A stretch of DNA of 11,120 bases from Larix sibirica (Eukaryota > Streptophyta > Pinopsida > Pinales > Pinaceae), in contig NWUY0300008595.1 in the NCBI GenBank assembly GCA_004151065.3, positions 11,187-22,306 on the forward strand, read 5' to 3'. Made by a program: the position numbers and the translations under genes. The notes under the pieces are model-generated. The model was not told the DNA's origin and searched no databases. It saw only the letters and a program-made list of their open reading frames with translations. The number at the start of each line of letters is the position of its first letter. The stretch's first letter is position 1. Of this stretch, positions 1 to 7,863 are shown piece after piece.

Positions 1-307
1 GAAAAGGAAAATGACAGAGAGACGGTTTATGACCCAGGGCCTTATCCAAGATAGAGACTTTATATGTTTTATTTTATATTAGTCCTATGTGGGAAATTTT
101 TTGATGATATGATTGATGTATAGAGGTCTCAAATACTTATGTGTTTTTTGAAATTTATGATGAAGGATTTAATCCCCTAGTTATGATTTTGAAATTATGT
201 TTGTAAGATCTTAGGATCTCTTTAAAATGCGGTATATTTCAATATAAATATTTCGAGGTTTTTTTCCCAAGGAAAACAAAAGATGATTCAAAGGAACATT
301 ACAACAT
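1..307. other. A+T-rich stretch without a recognised gene
   Basis: No recognisable gene. The plus-strand frame from base 1 is open for 17 codons to a TAG at 52-54. Its residues are charged and proline-containing, so it could be the end of a coding piece outside the window, but a run this short is expected by chance. The rest is A+T-rich with scattered stops in every frame. Confidence 0.4.
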
Positions 308-598
308 ATGGATGAATGGATTTTTTTAGTTCAATTTTCATTACATCGAAAACATGTTAGTGGAGCATGTTATGCATTGAGACTAGGACACATATATGTT
401 AGAGAAATATTAAAAACAAATTATGATAATTTTGCAAGATATATGGAATGGAAAAAACATTCAGAGGTAGTTGGAAATAGTGCCATAGAAATCTATAGAA
501 TAGTGTCAAGTTATTTGGTTTGGTTTGAATCTCATCTCTTGAAGTCTACAAGTCCGATTGATATTCATGTGATTCCCTCCCAAATAGTATTCATGTGA
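308..598 (+). CDS. Unrecognised 96-codon ORF, possibly chance
   Basis: Open frame from ATG at 308; the in-frame stop upstream is TGA at 284-286, so the frame is open for about 104 codons. I recognise no family. The predicted product is rich in Tyr, His, Ile and Leu, has no signal peptide or clear membrane segment, and has an unremarkable mix of charged and hydrophobic residues up to about residue 80. The last 20 codons run into a local 26-nt tandem duplication (562-612), so the C-terminus is probably not ancestral coding sequence. In DNA this A+T-rich an ORF of this size may arise once by chance in 11 kb. It could also be an exon or transposon remnant. There are no neighbouring genes and no clear TATA box directly upstream. 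Confidence 0.2.
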   Translation: MDEWIFLVQFSLHRKHVSGACYALRLGHIYVREILKTNYDNFARYMEWKKHSEVVGNSAIEIYRIVSSYLVWFESHLLKSTSPIDIHVIPSQIVFM

Positions 599-612
599 TT
601 CCATCCCAATAT
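562..612. repeat. Short tandem duplication, 26-nt period
   Basis: TATTCATGTGATTCC at 562 recurs at 588 with CATCCCAATA following instead of CTCCCAAATA. It is a two-copy direct repeat overlapping the end of the 308-598 ORF, consistent with replication slippage. Confidence 0.75.
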
Positions 613-1115
613 GTGATGGAGAGATTCCACACATAAATCACGGGGAAAGAGACCCAAGCAAAATTAAATATAATGTGTCATTCAAGTGCACCCTGCACCC
701 TATTACTCTTGGGGTGAGTCCTTTCCAAATGAAAAATACATAAACCTAAATCAACTATTGTATTATATTTTCAAATAATATGATGATAATAATAAATTTA
801 TATTGTGATTGTATGTATATTTTTATTTTTTCCTAAAATCTTAGTAACAAAGTTGATCTAAACCCCACATAATCTAAATTCAACATTGCAATAACTTACA
901 CAATGATATCAATTTGCCTAGAAAAACATAAAATCAATGATGTCACTCAACAACCAAGAGACTTATCATTTTTATGCATTCTCAAAAGAAAACTATGCGA
1001 AAAAAGATTGATACTGCCCACCTATCCAACCTGGCCAAATCTTGTTAGGGAGTTGCCACAACAATCATTAAAGCCACCATTGAGCTAGTGTTCAATTTGA
1101 ATAACTAAAAATTCT
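613..1115. other. A+T-rich anonymous stretch
   Basis: No feature I can support. The stretch contains runs such as ATGATGATAATAATAAAT (780-797) and a short open frame near 903-1088 with no recognisable protein character. Confidence 0.4.
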
Positions 1116-1130
1116 CACTACTAGAAACCA
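1116..1130 (+). repeat. CACTA-transposon-like end motif, unpaired
   Basis: CACTACTAGAAACCA resembles the 5' terminal inverted repeat of plant CACTA (En/Spm) DNA transposons, which begin CACTA and often continue with a C/A-rich, GAAA-containing stretch. The three bases before it are TCT. I found no matching inverted end (TTTCTAGTAGTG-like) followed by TCT in the window, and no transposase. A chance match or a lone end is likely. Confidence 0.15.
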
Positions 1131-2877
1131 ATAAAGGAATGTTGGGTATATTGGGAAAAACCATAATCCAAATCCATTGTTGCCACCTCATAGCAAAAAA
1201 TTAGGTACATTTCCTTATTTTACTCTTCTTGTTATCAATGATAACCGAGGATCAAACGGAAACTACCAACATGCATATTTTCAAAGGGTGCACACTTACT
1301 CATAAAAAAAATACTTGTAAAATCGGACAGGTGACTTAGGTGACTTTGGTGGTTGTGTATAAATGTCTTTTTTTGTTACTTTTCTCCACTTCAACATAAT
1401 TACATAGCTAATTTAAATCAAATATACGTAGGCATAATCTAAATATATCCACATGAGGTAGATAAAATAACACATATTCTAACATTCTAGATAATATCTT
1501 CACTTACATTTGCTAAATTCTAGGCCATAAGCTAGCTATTAGAGAAAGACATAAATTCAAAAGGACCATATGTTTGCTATCAAAATGAAATAGACAACTA
1601 TATTGAATGTAATCTTTGGCTAGAAGTAGGGCCAAGGTTTTGAAATCCATATCAACCATCCCCTTCATATAATTCAATAAGCTTAATATGCAAATATTTT
1701 GAAAACATCAATGTTAAAATAAATCCATCTTAACCAACATCATAAAATGAAATACCATAATTATAAAAGGAACATCTCTACACAAACACCAAAAACATAT
1801 TATGTATTGAAGACAGTCATGTTAGTAACAAACTATATGGGAGTAACAAACTATATGACAACCTAAAATAGTCAACCATAGAAGTTTGAGTCAGATTATG
1901 CATATGAGATTTGACCCTTGACTGGAGACAAGTCATATCATAGTTTTCCCTTCCTATATTTTATAGTTTCCTTCAAGAGCTTCTTTTTTTGACTTTTTCT
2001 TGACCTCTTCCCATGATACCATGCCTAAGAAGGAAAGGAAACCATTACGACAAGATACAATAAAGTAATGCAATTGCCATGGCCCTTGAAGAGTAGAAAC
2101 TATGGTCTTTGCAAGAGGCATAGGTCTTTTCCAACATTCTCTTCTCCCTAGCCAACATCAAACAAAAGTTTGTTTTTAACCATTCTCTTATAAGGAAGGG
2201 GAAATGCTTTCATATAGCAGGATAACAACAAGGATTGTGAATAAATCATGCTAACGTGGCATTGATACTGACACTAACACCACATCCTGAAGACTGTTAA
2301 AAACCCTTGAACATATGGGAAGATCAGATGTTAATATTTTCTTAGTTGAGAGATTTTCATAAATAAATAAAAAAGTCAAAGAAATTGACTACCCAATAGA
2401 GGGTAAAATATGTTAAATTAACCATTACTTTACATGTTTTAACCTCTATTTACATGAAAAAATTGAAAAAATGAATTACTAAAAAATGATGAAAAGTTTA
2501 TTGGTGTAGGTTTTAAAAAATCACAAAATCCCTATGAAAACTCTACTAAACTAGCGTATGCACATATGTTCATCTTTAATTTTTTATACAATTTCAAACC
2601 TAAAAATGGTCCACCCGACAAACTATATTTTACAAATTTCATCTCTACCTTGGCTCCAAATCTTTCAATTTTTGGCTAGGATTTATTCCAAACCTATTCA
2701 TTATCTTTCTCCTCCCAGTATTCAAGGAAGAAGCAATGACACCATGAGGGGAAACAAGATAAATTTTACCATAGCATAGCATATAACTTTTTCTTCATGT
2801 GGGTAGAAGAGTAGTGGAATAATATAGAGAGGGAGATAACCCAAATTTAATAAAACTTAAGTTAACAGGGATATGTT
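1131..2877. other. Long A+T-rich stretch without a recognised gene
   Basis: I could not identify coding sequence. Small structures seen: a perfect 6-bp inverted repeat GTTATC-AAT-GATAAC (1231-1245), GTGACTT twice at 1331 and 1340, and an 18-nt tandem pair at 1824-1857. A short open frame at 2558-2779 shows no protein family character. Confidence 0.4.
1824..1857. repeat. Short tandem duplication, 18-nt period
   Basis: AGTAACAAACTATATG occurs at 1824-1839 and again at 1842-1857, separated by GG. It is an exact 16-nt direct repeat, likely slippage. Confidence 0.8.
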
Positions 2878-3182
2878 TGTTGGAAATATTATTTCATTTA
2901 TGAGACCACCAAAGGATTAACCAGTTGCTCGATGGTGTTCACTAAGTTGTTGGAGAATATATCTAATATGGAGGAGGTTGGTTTAGCATGAACATCTGGG
3001 TACTTCATTTCCATTTAATATTATAGGGAGTAATTGCAAATATGGAAAATTAGAACACCAATAGTAATAACCAACATGCTTATTGTTGTTTTGGTATTAG
3101 TAATTGGGGTTAGTGGATTGTATTTAAGAGTATATGTTTATTTGAGTTGTAAACACAATGAATAAATGTCAAGTGAATAACA
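2878..3182 (+). mobile_element. Possible solo LTR of a Copia-like retrotransposon
   Basis: The segment begins TGTTGGAAAT and ends GAATAACA, giving the TG...CA ends and the TGTT/AACA terminal inversion usual for LTRs. Late in the segment comes a TATA-like TATTTAAGAG (3121-3130), then GAATAAATG (3160-3168), which contains an AATAAA polyadenylation signal about 20 nt before the end. This order of U3, TATA, poly(A) signal and CA end is what a plant LTR shows. Against it: the flanking five bases (ATGTT on the left, GGTTA on the right) do not form a target-site duplication, the right flank has no tRNA primer-binding site, and no second copy is in the window. If real it is a solo or decayed LTR. Confidence 0.25.
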
Positions 3183-4437
3183 GGTTAAAAGAAGTCTAAG
3201 TTCCACACAAATGTAATCGTAATTATGCAAGGAATAAAAGGTGGACCATTATACTACATGGTGGAAGAGTTGTGCCTAAAAACTTCAACCTGATGATCAT
3301 TGAGGATGTCACAAAGAACTAAGAATCAGTAACGTGGAATGATATTTATATTTCTTCCAATTGGGAATAGAGAGAGTGTCATTTGGAACACATAATCGAA
3401 GAGAGTGTGGCTTGAGCCTATGAAGAGAATTGACGGTGAATAAAAGGGTGTCAATGTAAGCTTCATATAGATAGAGAAACTAGGAATTGTCTATTTATAG
3501 ATGTCCAAATCAAGTGAAATCGAGTATTGGATTTTAAGAAGTTCCATTTAAAACCTCTAAAAACACAAGAATACAAGCTCTTCGGCATGTTTCCTTATGA
3601 GTGCATTTTTTCGTATTGGTATGATTGAGACCATTGAGGGAGCCTTAACTATGGTGGTTATGTAATTGAGTGTTTTTGGCACAAATCAAGTCAATTCTTT
3701 TGTTGTATACTTTAGATGAACATGAAGAAGAGGTATATCCTCCCACACCATCCCCAGAGCCATGTTGACTAAATAAAAGCATCACAATTGGATTAGGATC
3801 ATCGGAAAAATAATGCAACTTGTGGAAGTCAAACACAAAAATGTAATGGATCTCCATCATGTCTACAATACAACATTGATGAAGAAGAAAACATATGCAA
3901 GTACTTGCACTCTGACATGTGCACCAACACATGAAATGAAAAATAGGGAGATACCATATCAATAAAAATGGACGGTGCACATGCCTATTAAAGTTGTATA
4001 ACAAAAGCAAAGTTTTTTTTGGATATAATGGTGGAAGTTTTTATAAATATTTTGTGGACTTTAGACTTGAAAGCATAAGTTTTATAGAGGTCTTTATTAA
4101 TAATCCATATGAATATGGTACTAGTGTGCCATACATACAAGTGCACCACTTGTAACTAGCCACCAATTGGTACCATCTAGCACTTAATGCTCATCGGTAA
4201 CCTAAAAAATGGAACATCAATATACATTGGTAACATAGGTACACCACAAGGTTGATGGATGGATGTTGTAAAATTTCCTTTACCTAAGTGATAACTATGT
4301 CTAGTACATATGAATTACCATTTCTCTTTTGGCGCATGATGCAATTGTTCCTTTGAGATCACCTTATATGTATATATGGGCTCTCATGTCATTTATGTAT
4401 ATGCCTCTAATTTATTAGTCTTCCTTCTTCCCATTAT
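3183..4437. other. Anonymous stretch, no gene supported
   Basis: No coding region recognised. A minus-strand open frame at 3645-4010 is rich in Cys, His and Tyr with no domain pattern and is best read as chance. CTATTTATAG at 3491-3500 is, on the minus strand, a good plant-type TATA box (CTATAAATAG). Only a 46-codon minus-strand ORF (3326-3466) follows it, too close for a normal leader. The part after about 4130 contains words such as ACATTGGTAACATAGGTACACC that resemble the minisatellite unit starting at 4438, perhaps its non-amplified precursor. Confidence 0.35.
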
Positions 4438-5276
4438 AACATTGGTGCACTTAGGTCATGGTGAAGCATCAAACATATATGTGATTTTTATTGTAAAGTA
4501 TCAATATCCAAATTATGTATTTTTATTATAAAATACCAATGTCAAAACTATGGTAACATTGGTGCACTTAGATCATGGTGAAGTACCAAACTATAGTAAC
4601 ATTGATGCACTTATGTTATTTTTATTGTAAAGTATCCATGTCCAAACTATGTAATTTTTATTGTAAAGTACCAATGTCCAAATTATGGTAACATTGATGC
4701 ATTTTTTTTATTGTAAAGTACTAATGTCCAAACTATGGTAACATTGATGCACTTTTTGGTATGGTAACTATGTGATTTTTATTTTTATTTTTATTGTAAA
4801 GTACCCATGTCCAAACTAACTATGTAATTTTGATTGTAAAGTACCAATGTCCAAACTATGGTAACATTGATGCACTTTTTTTATTATAAAGTACCCATGT
4901 CCAAACTATGTGATTTTTATTGTAAAGTACCAATGTCCAAACTATGGTAATATTGATGCACTTTTTGGTAAGGTAACTATGTGATTTTTATTTTTATTGT
5001 AAAGTACCCATGTCCAAACTATGTAATTTTGATTGTAAAGTACCAATGTCCAAACTATGGTAACATTGATGCACTTTTTTTATTATAAAGTACCAACATT
5101 GATACACTTTTTTTATTATAAAGTACCTATGTCCAAACTATGTGATTTTTACTATGTGATTTTTATTGTAAAGTACCAATGTCCAAACTATGATAACATT
5201 GATGCACTTAGGTCAGGGTGAAGCACCAAACATATATGTGATTGTGATTTTTATTGTAAAGTACCAATGTCCAAAC
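4438..5276. repeat. Degenerate minisatellite with higher-order structure
   Basis: A core close to GTAAAGTACCAATGTCCAAAC recurs about 15 times, with starts near 4493, 4529, 4627, 4663, 4713, 4795, 4835, 4885, 4922, 4999, 5035, 5085, 5118, 5167 and 5256. Most cores are followed by either TATGTGATTTTTATT or TATGGTAACATTGATGCACTTTT. Spacings near 36, 50, 35 and 77 nt recur, giving a higher-order unit of about 204-209 nt; GGTATGGTAACTATGTG at 4758 pairs with GGTAAGGTAACTATGTG at 4967. A different module (TTAGG-TCA-GGTGAAGCA-CAAACATATATGTGATT, with small changes) occurs near both ends, around 4451 and 5210. The array stops at the N at 5277, so its true length may be greater. No coding function is suggested. 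Confidence 0.9.
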
Positions 5277-5277
5277 N
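5277..5277. other. Single N, assembly join inside the minisatellite
   Basis: The unknown base lies just after a complete core ending CCAAAC. The sequence to its right (TATAGTAAATC) no longer follows the repeat, so the array was probably cut here. Confidence 0.8.
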
Positions 5278-5594
5278 TATAGTAAATCACCTATGCAAAT
5301 ATGTAAAGGGACATGTGCATTGATTCGACAAGTGCATTGATCTAATAATAGAGCATTATTTTTTATTATTAAATTGAGCATATTTTATTTATTTCAGGAG
5401 TTATATAGTTTGAAAATGTAATTTATTGTTATATTTTAAAAAATTAATATTAATTAATTAATAAAAATTAATTGTATATAAATTTAAAGAATTAGTTCAA
5501 TTAGTTAGTTGTTATTATTATTTTTAGAATTTGGTTAGTTTTGGGTTAGTAGATGTTTGAATCAAATCTTTCTATTATAAGATATTTTTCATAA
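5278..5594. other. Very A+T-rich spacer
   Basis: No gene. It contains TATTAATTAATTAATAA (5448-5464), which recurs exactly at 6711-6727 on the far side of the SINE-gypsy-SINE block. The A+T richness resembles matrix-attachment-type DNA, but nothing specific shows this. Confidence 0.45.
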
Positions 5595-5752
5595 TTTTTT
5601 TTTTCGTGTAGTTATGGGGTCTATTCGAAAGGGCTTCGCCCTATCGGCTTTAGTTTTGGGAGCCTAACCCCGAAGGACCCAGATAATTGAACCTACAACC
5701 TTGACTACTTCGGTCTTGGACTCGGAAGTACTAACCAACTAAGCTACCCCTC
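5595..5752 (-). mobile_element. tRNA-derived SINE, copy 1
   Basis: Read on the minus strand, the element starts with a tRNA-like head, GGGGTAGCTTAGTTGG. It holds a Pol III box A (TAGCTTAGTTGG, 5735-5746) and, about 41 nt later, a box B-like GGTTCAATTAT (5683-5693), degenerate at its last bases. An unrelated body follows with GGGAGCC... and a hairpin GGGC-GAA-GCCC (about 5628-5642), and it ends in a run of ten A (5595-5604 as T on the plus strand). This architecture of tRNA head, unique body and A tail is that of a SINE mobilised by a LINE reverse transcriptase. The body is shared with the element at 6466-6616. A loose flanking match (ATATTTTTC, 5582-5590; AATATTTTC, 5754-5762) could be a worn target-site duplication. 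It is not a functional tRNA: the anticodon arm does not fold normally and box B is damaged. Confidence 0.75.
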
Positions 5753-5798
5753 TAATATTTTCTTTTATTATTATTTATTTATTTATTTATTTTTAAAT
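5753..5798. repeat. ATTT microsatellite next to an assembly join
   Basis: About five to six ATTT units at roughly 5770-5794, between the 5' end of the SINE and the N at 5799. It is a low-complexity tract of the kind that breaks short-read assembly. Confidence 0.85.
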
Positions 5799-5799
5799 N
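5799..5799. other. Single N, join that cuts the gypsy pol remnant
   Basis: The minus-strand reverse-transcriptase reading frame can be followed to the base immediately right of this N and is absent to its left, so the break truncates a recognisable domain. Confidence 0.8.
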
Positions 5800-6412
5800 C
5801 CCATGGAGACACACTTGGCCTTATGTATTTATTCTCCAATAATTTGTGCAACTACATTTTCAACTCTAACTATTCTAGGGTACTCATTATATAAGGTGTC
5901 TTGGACATTGATGCATCTCCTAGCACAAGGTCAATTGTGAAATCAATATGCCTCTTTGGAGGAATTCCTCTCACTTCATTAGGGAACACATCAATAAATT
6001 CTTGTAAGACATCATATTCCTCTAACGTGGGACCTTTATCTTCTACTATGTCTAACACAAGGGCTTCATACAATTGACAACATTTTCTAAAATATATCTT
6101 CAGCTGCAAGGCTAAAATCTCCCTAACAAAAACTAATTTTGGAATTCCCCTCATTGTTCTTAGGTTTACTTCTTCTTCAATGCATTCAAAACTTTTGTTG
6201 TAGCAACTAGATTTAACTTGATGTGCTTCCAACCAATCCATTCCATTGAGTACATCATAAGAAACAATTGAACAAATATTCATATTTACCCATGTGAAAA
6301 TTCCATCCCTCTTTAAATGAAATTTCTCCACCACTTCACTAACTTTCCCCTTGGTTCCTATGGTTAGTTGTACCAGCCATGATTCACTATGCTTCTTCTT
6401 TTTTCGCTTGGT
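5800..6412 (-). pseudogene. Ty3/gypsy retrotransposon pol remnant (protease end to RT start)
   Basis: In a plant Ty3/gypsy element this polyprotein part cuts Gag-Pol and copies the RNA genome. The minus frame, open from after a TGA at 6413-6415, reads into the second half of the aspartic protease: a SWLVQL-like stretch (near 6360-6380), then YDVLNGMDWL at residues 26-35 counted from the GTG at 6334, matching the family's YDVxxGMDWL motif with an unusual Asn before Gly. A linker follows, then the pre-RT signature EFIDVFPNEV (112-121), GIPPKRHIDFTIDL (123-136) and a PY (147-148). Homology continues past two in-frame TAG codons (5870-5872 and 5852-5854) to SVSPWG at the N. Missing are the catalytic DTG/DSG loop, the RT YxDD site, RNase H and integrase. 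It is dead, and lies between two SINEs. The domain order and motifs make the family call firm; the lineage within Ty3/gypsy is not resolved. Confidence 0.9.
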
Positions 6413-6465
6413 TCACAACCTCGACAAGTGTGGTAGGGACTCGCTACATCCATGGTAATAATTCT
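6413..6465 (-). other. Degraded continuation upstream of the pol remnant
   Basis: On the minus strand this precedes the pol fragment and should hold the first half of the protease. I see a stop and no active-site DTG/DSG loop. The stretch is either scrambled pol or unrelated sequence brought in with the SINE at 6466. Confidence 0.4.
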
Positions 6466-6616
6466 GGGGGGGCACCCGAAAGGGCCTCGCCCTATCGGCT
6501 CCAGTTTTGGGAGCCTAACCCGGAAGTACCCAAGGAGTTGGATTCATGAGAATTGAACCTCCAACCTTAATATCAATAATCTTTGGATTTAGACTCCAAC
6601 CAACTAAACTACCCTT
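6466..6616 (-). mobile_element. tRNA-derived SINE, copy 2
   Basis: Same family and orientation as the SINE at 5595-5752. On the minus strand: AAGGGTAGTTTAGTTGG head with box A (TAGTTTAGTTGG, 6600-6611), box B-like GGTTCAATTCT (6549-6559) about 40 nt on, then the shared body with GGGAGCC, CCGATAGGGC-GAG-GCCCTTTCGG hairpin (near 6477-6499) and a G/C-rich end (plus-strand G run 6466-6472). It differs from copy 1 in the head (anticodon-side region longer and A+T-rich) and lacks an A tail, so the 3' end is truncated or the family is variable there. It sits just beyond the gypsy pol remnant. It is not a functional tRNA gene. Confidence 0.75.
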
Positions 6617-6815
6617 AAAGATTATATCTTCCATAATTTTAAAAACACATTCCTTAAATTTCCTTATAAATTATCTTTAGAAAAAAATTTAATTTATTAT
6701 TACAAATTATTATTAATTAATTAATAATTAATATTTAAATTTATAGGTACCGACAACCAATTTTTTCTTATTCCTTACTTATTTTTTTAGTTTTTCTTAT
6801 TCATATATAAAATCA
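6617..6815. other. A+T-rich spacer
   Basis: No gene. It holds TATTAATTAATTAATAA (6711-6727), an exact 17-nt match to 5448-5464. The rest is low-complexity A+T. Confidence 0.45.
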
Positions 6816-6879
6816 ATCATATATGGTATATTCTCCATCATATATGATATATTCTCCTTCCATACGTGGTATATACTTG
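6816..6879. repeat. 21-nt tandem repeat, three units
   Basis: Units at 6816-6836 and 6837-6857 share ATCATATATGRTATATTCTCC and differ at one base. A third, diverged unit (6859-6879, containing CATACGTGGTATATACTTG) follows. It lies at the left edge of the copy A repeat. Confidence 0.8.
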
Positions 6880-6899
6880 ATTTGTATTTAAGTGTTTAA

Positions 6900-7555
6900 T
6901 TTGCTTTGGTTTAGCCATATTTAAGACCAACACCACACCATGTGTTTGTAAGTGTTGTATGCTTCCTTGCCCCTTTGTCCCCCTCCTTTGGATTTTAAAT
7001 GTTATGCAGTTTGACTAAATGTATCGCCCACCCTTGGAGTTCCCCTCCTCACTTATTGGGCCTTGAGCCACCTCCTCCACGATATGGTTGACAAATCATG
7101 CTCCACATTTGAATTGTTACTATTATTACTATAAACCATATTTACCAGATGTCTAGTAAACAATATTACTAGATGTCCAGTACCCAAGGTACTTTTCAAA
7201 TGGTTTTCAATGTGAGACCACCCCTTATAATCATCCACATGTTCATACTATTAAATGGTCCAAATCTTTCGATTCTAAATAAGGCACATGATACATTGTA
7301 AGTGGACATTGATGTAAATCAAATGCATAGCTCTATATTATTGATTTATTTAAAAGAACTATATGATACATTGTAAGTGGACATTGATGTAAATCAAATG
7401 ACATAGATTTCTCTATGTTGATTTATTTAAAATTACTATGAAAATAGTATAAATATATCTCCAATCCTCTTGGACTTATAACATTTTTTATAAATAATTT
7501 GTCTCATTTAAGAGACCACTTATCATGAACAAATTAGAAATAAAGAAATAAGAGA
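6900..7555. repeat. Unnamed dispersed repeat, copy A (left part)
   Basis: Collinear, diverged match to about 10422-10945. Shared landmarks in order: ACCAACACCACACCA against ACCAACCCCACACCACCA, ATGCTTCCTTGC, GATTTTA, GGAGTTCCC, CCACGATATGGTTGACAAATCATGC against CCACGAGATGGTTGACAAATCATGC, TTTGATGTAAATCA-like, and ACCACTTATCATGAAC against ACCACTAATCACGAAG. Copy A carries extra sequence around 7105-7260 that copy B lacks. No coding capacity, terminal inverted repeats or primer-binding site were seen, so its class is unknown: a non-autonomous LTR element or a MITE-like element are both open. Confidence 0.7.
7288..7438. repeat. 75-nt tandem pair
   Basis: ATGATACATTGTAAGTGG begins at 7288 and again at 7363, followed in both by ACATTGATGTAAATCAAATG and, after a diverged middle, TTGATTTATTTAAAA. 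The second unit has a small inverted repeat CATAG-ATTTCT-CTATG. Copy B (near 10835-10885) has only one such unit, so the pair arose after the copies separated or was lost in B. Repeated at 8810-8960. Confidence 0.85.
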
Positions 7556-7573
7556 CCAAGTATTGGAGAATGA

Positions 7574-7655
7574 ACGTGGTTACATGAGAGAAAAGCGGGC
7601 TTACACATTTTTCACACGTGGCATTCCATACCATTTGGACTTCCCCTCATATATA
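7574..7655 (+). promoter_or_regulatory. Promoter-like: ACGT boxes plus TATA
   Basis: ACGTGG at 7574-7579 and a G-box CACGTGGC at 7615-7622 are followed 28 bases later by TATATA (7650-7655). In plants, PyACGTGGC is the abscisic-acid response core bound by bZIP factors and usually works in pairs. The spacing would put transcription start near 7680. No gene or long ORF follows, so if active it would drive the repeat itself, as a U3 region does in an LTR. This is inference from motifs only; ACGT words and TATATA also occur by chance in such DNA. Confidence 0.3.
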
Positions 7656-7790
7656 GTCTAACAAATGGTTATGCTTGTTAATTTGTTGATCATACTTTAT
7701 GTTATATTAAATGTCAACTTAAAATATTAGGTTTGGGATTATATATGGAGTTGGGGATTTCTTAGCCTTAACTCACTTTTTTTTCTCTCC

Positions 7791-7863
7791 ATATATATAA
7801 TAACTTCACTGAGAGACATTCTTAGGTTGAAAACTTCACCTAGAGATATTCCTAGCTTGAAAA
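7791..7863 (+). repeat. TATA-like run followed by a 30-nt tandem pair
   Basis: ATATATATAA (7791-7800) comes after a C/T-rich tract. It is followed by two 30-nt units starting CTTCACTGAGAGACATT (7804) and CTTCACCTAGAGATATT (7834), both ending CTTGAAAA or GTTGAAAA. The order TATA then leader repeats would suit a transcribed leader, but no product follows. Repeated at 9313-9385. Confidence 0.6.

Noticed and set aside
3326-3466. Minus-strand TATA box (3491-3500) with a 46-codon ORF as a small gene
   Set aside because: The TATA box is only about 25-35 nt from the ATG, leaving no room for a leader, and the peptide resembles nothing known.
3645-4010. 121-codon minus-strand open frame
   Set aside because: Composition is dominated by Cys, His, Tyr and Ser without any domain pattern, and it starts at an ordinary A+T-rich site. 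The plus strand shows a short acidic, proline-rich stretch here (near 3712-3765) that hinted at a retrotransposon linker, but stops end it at once.
4438-5276. CRISPR-like array
   Set aside because: The repeats are diverged and the intervening segments are themselves repeated, unlike unique spacers, and the context is a plant-type eukaryotic genome.
5683-5746. Functional tRNA gene on the minus strand
   Set aside because: Box B is damaged, the acceptor stem does not pair and the anticodon arm is abnormal; a second copy with the same non-tRNA tail shows it is a SINE.
6711-6727. Replication origin or matrix-attachment region in the A+T-rich tracts
   Set aside because: Only base composition suggests it; no specific motif supports the call.
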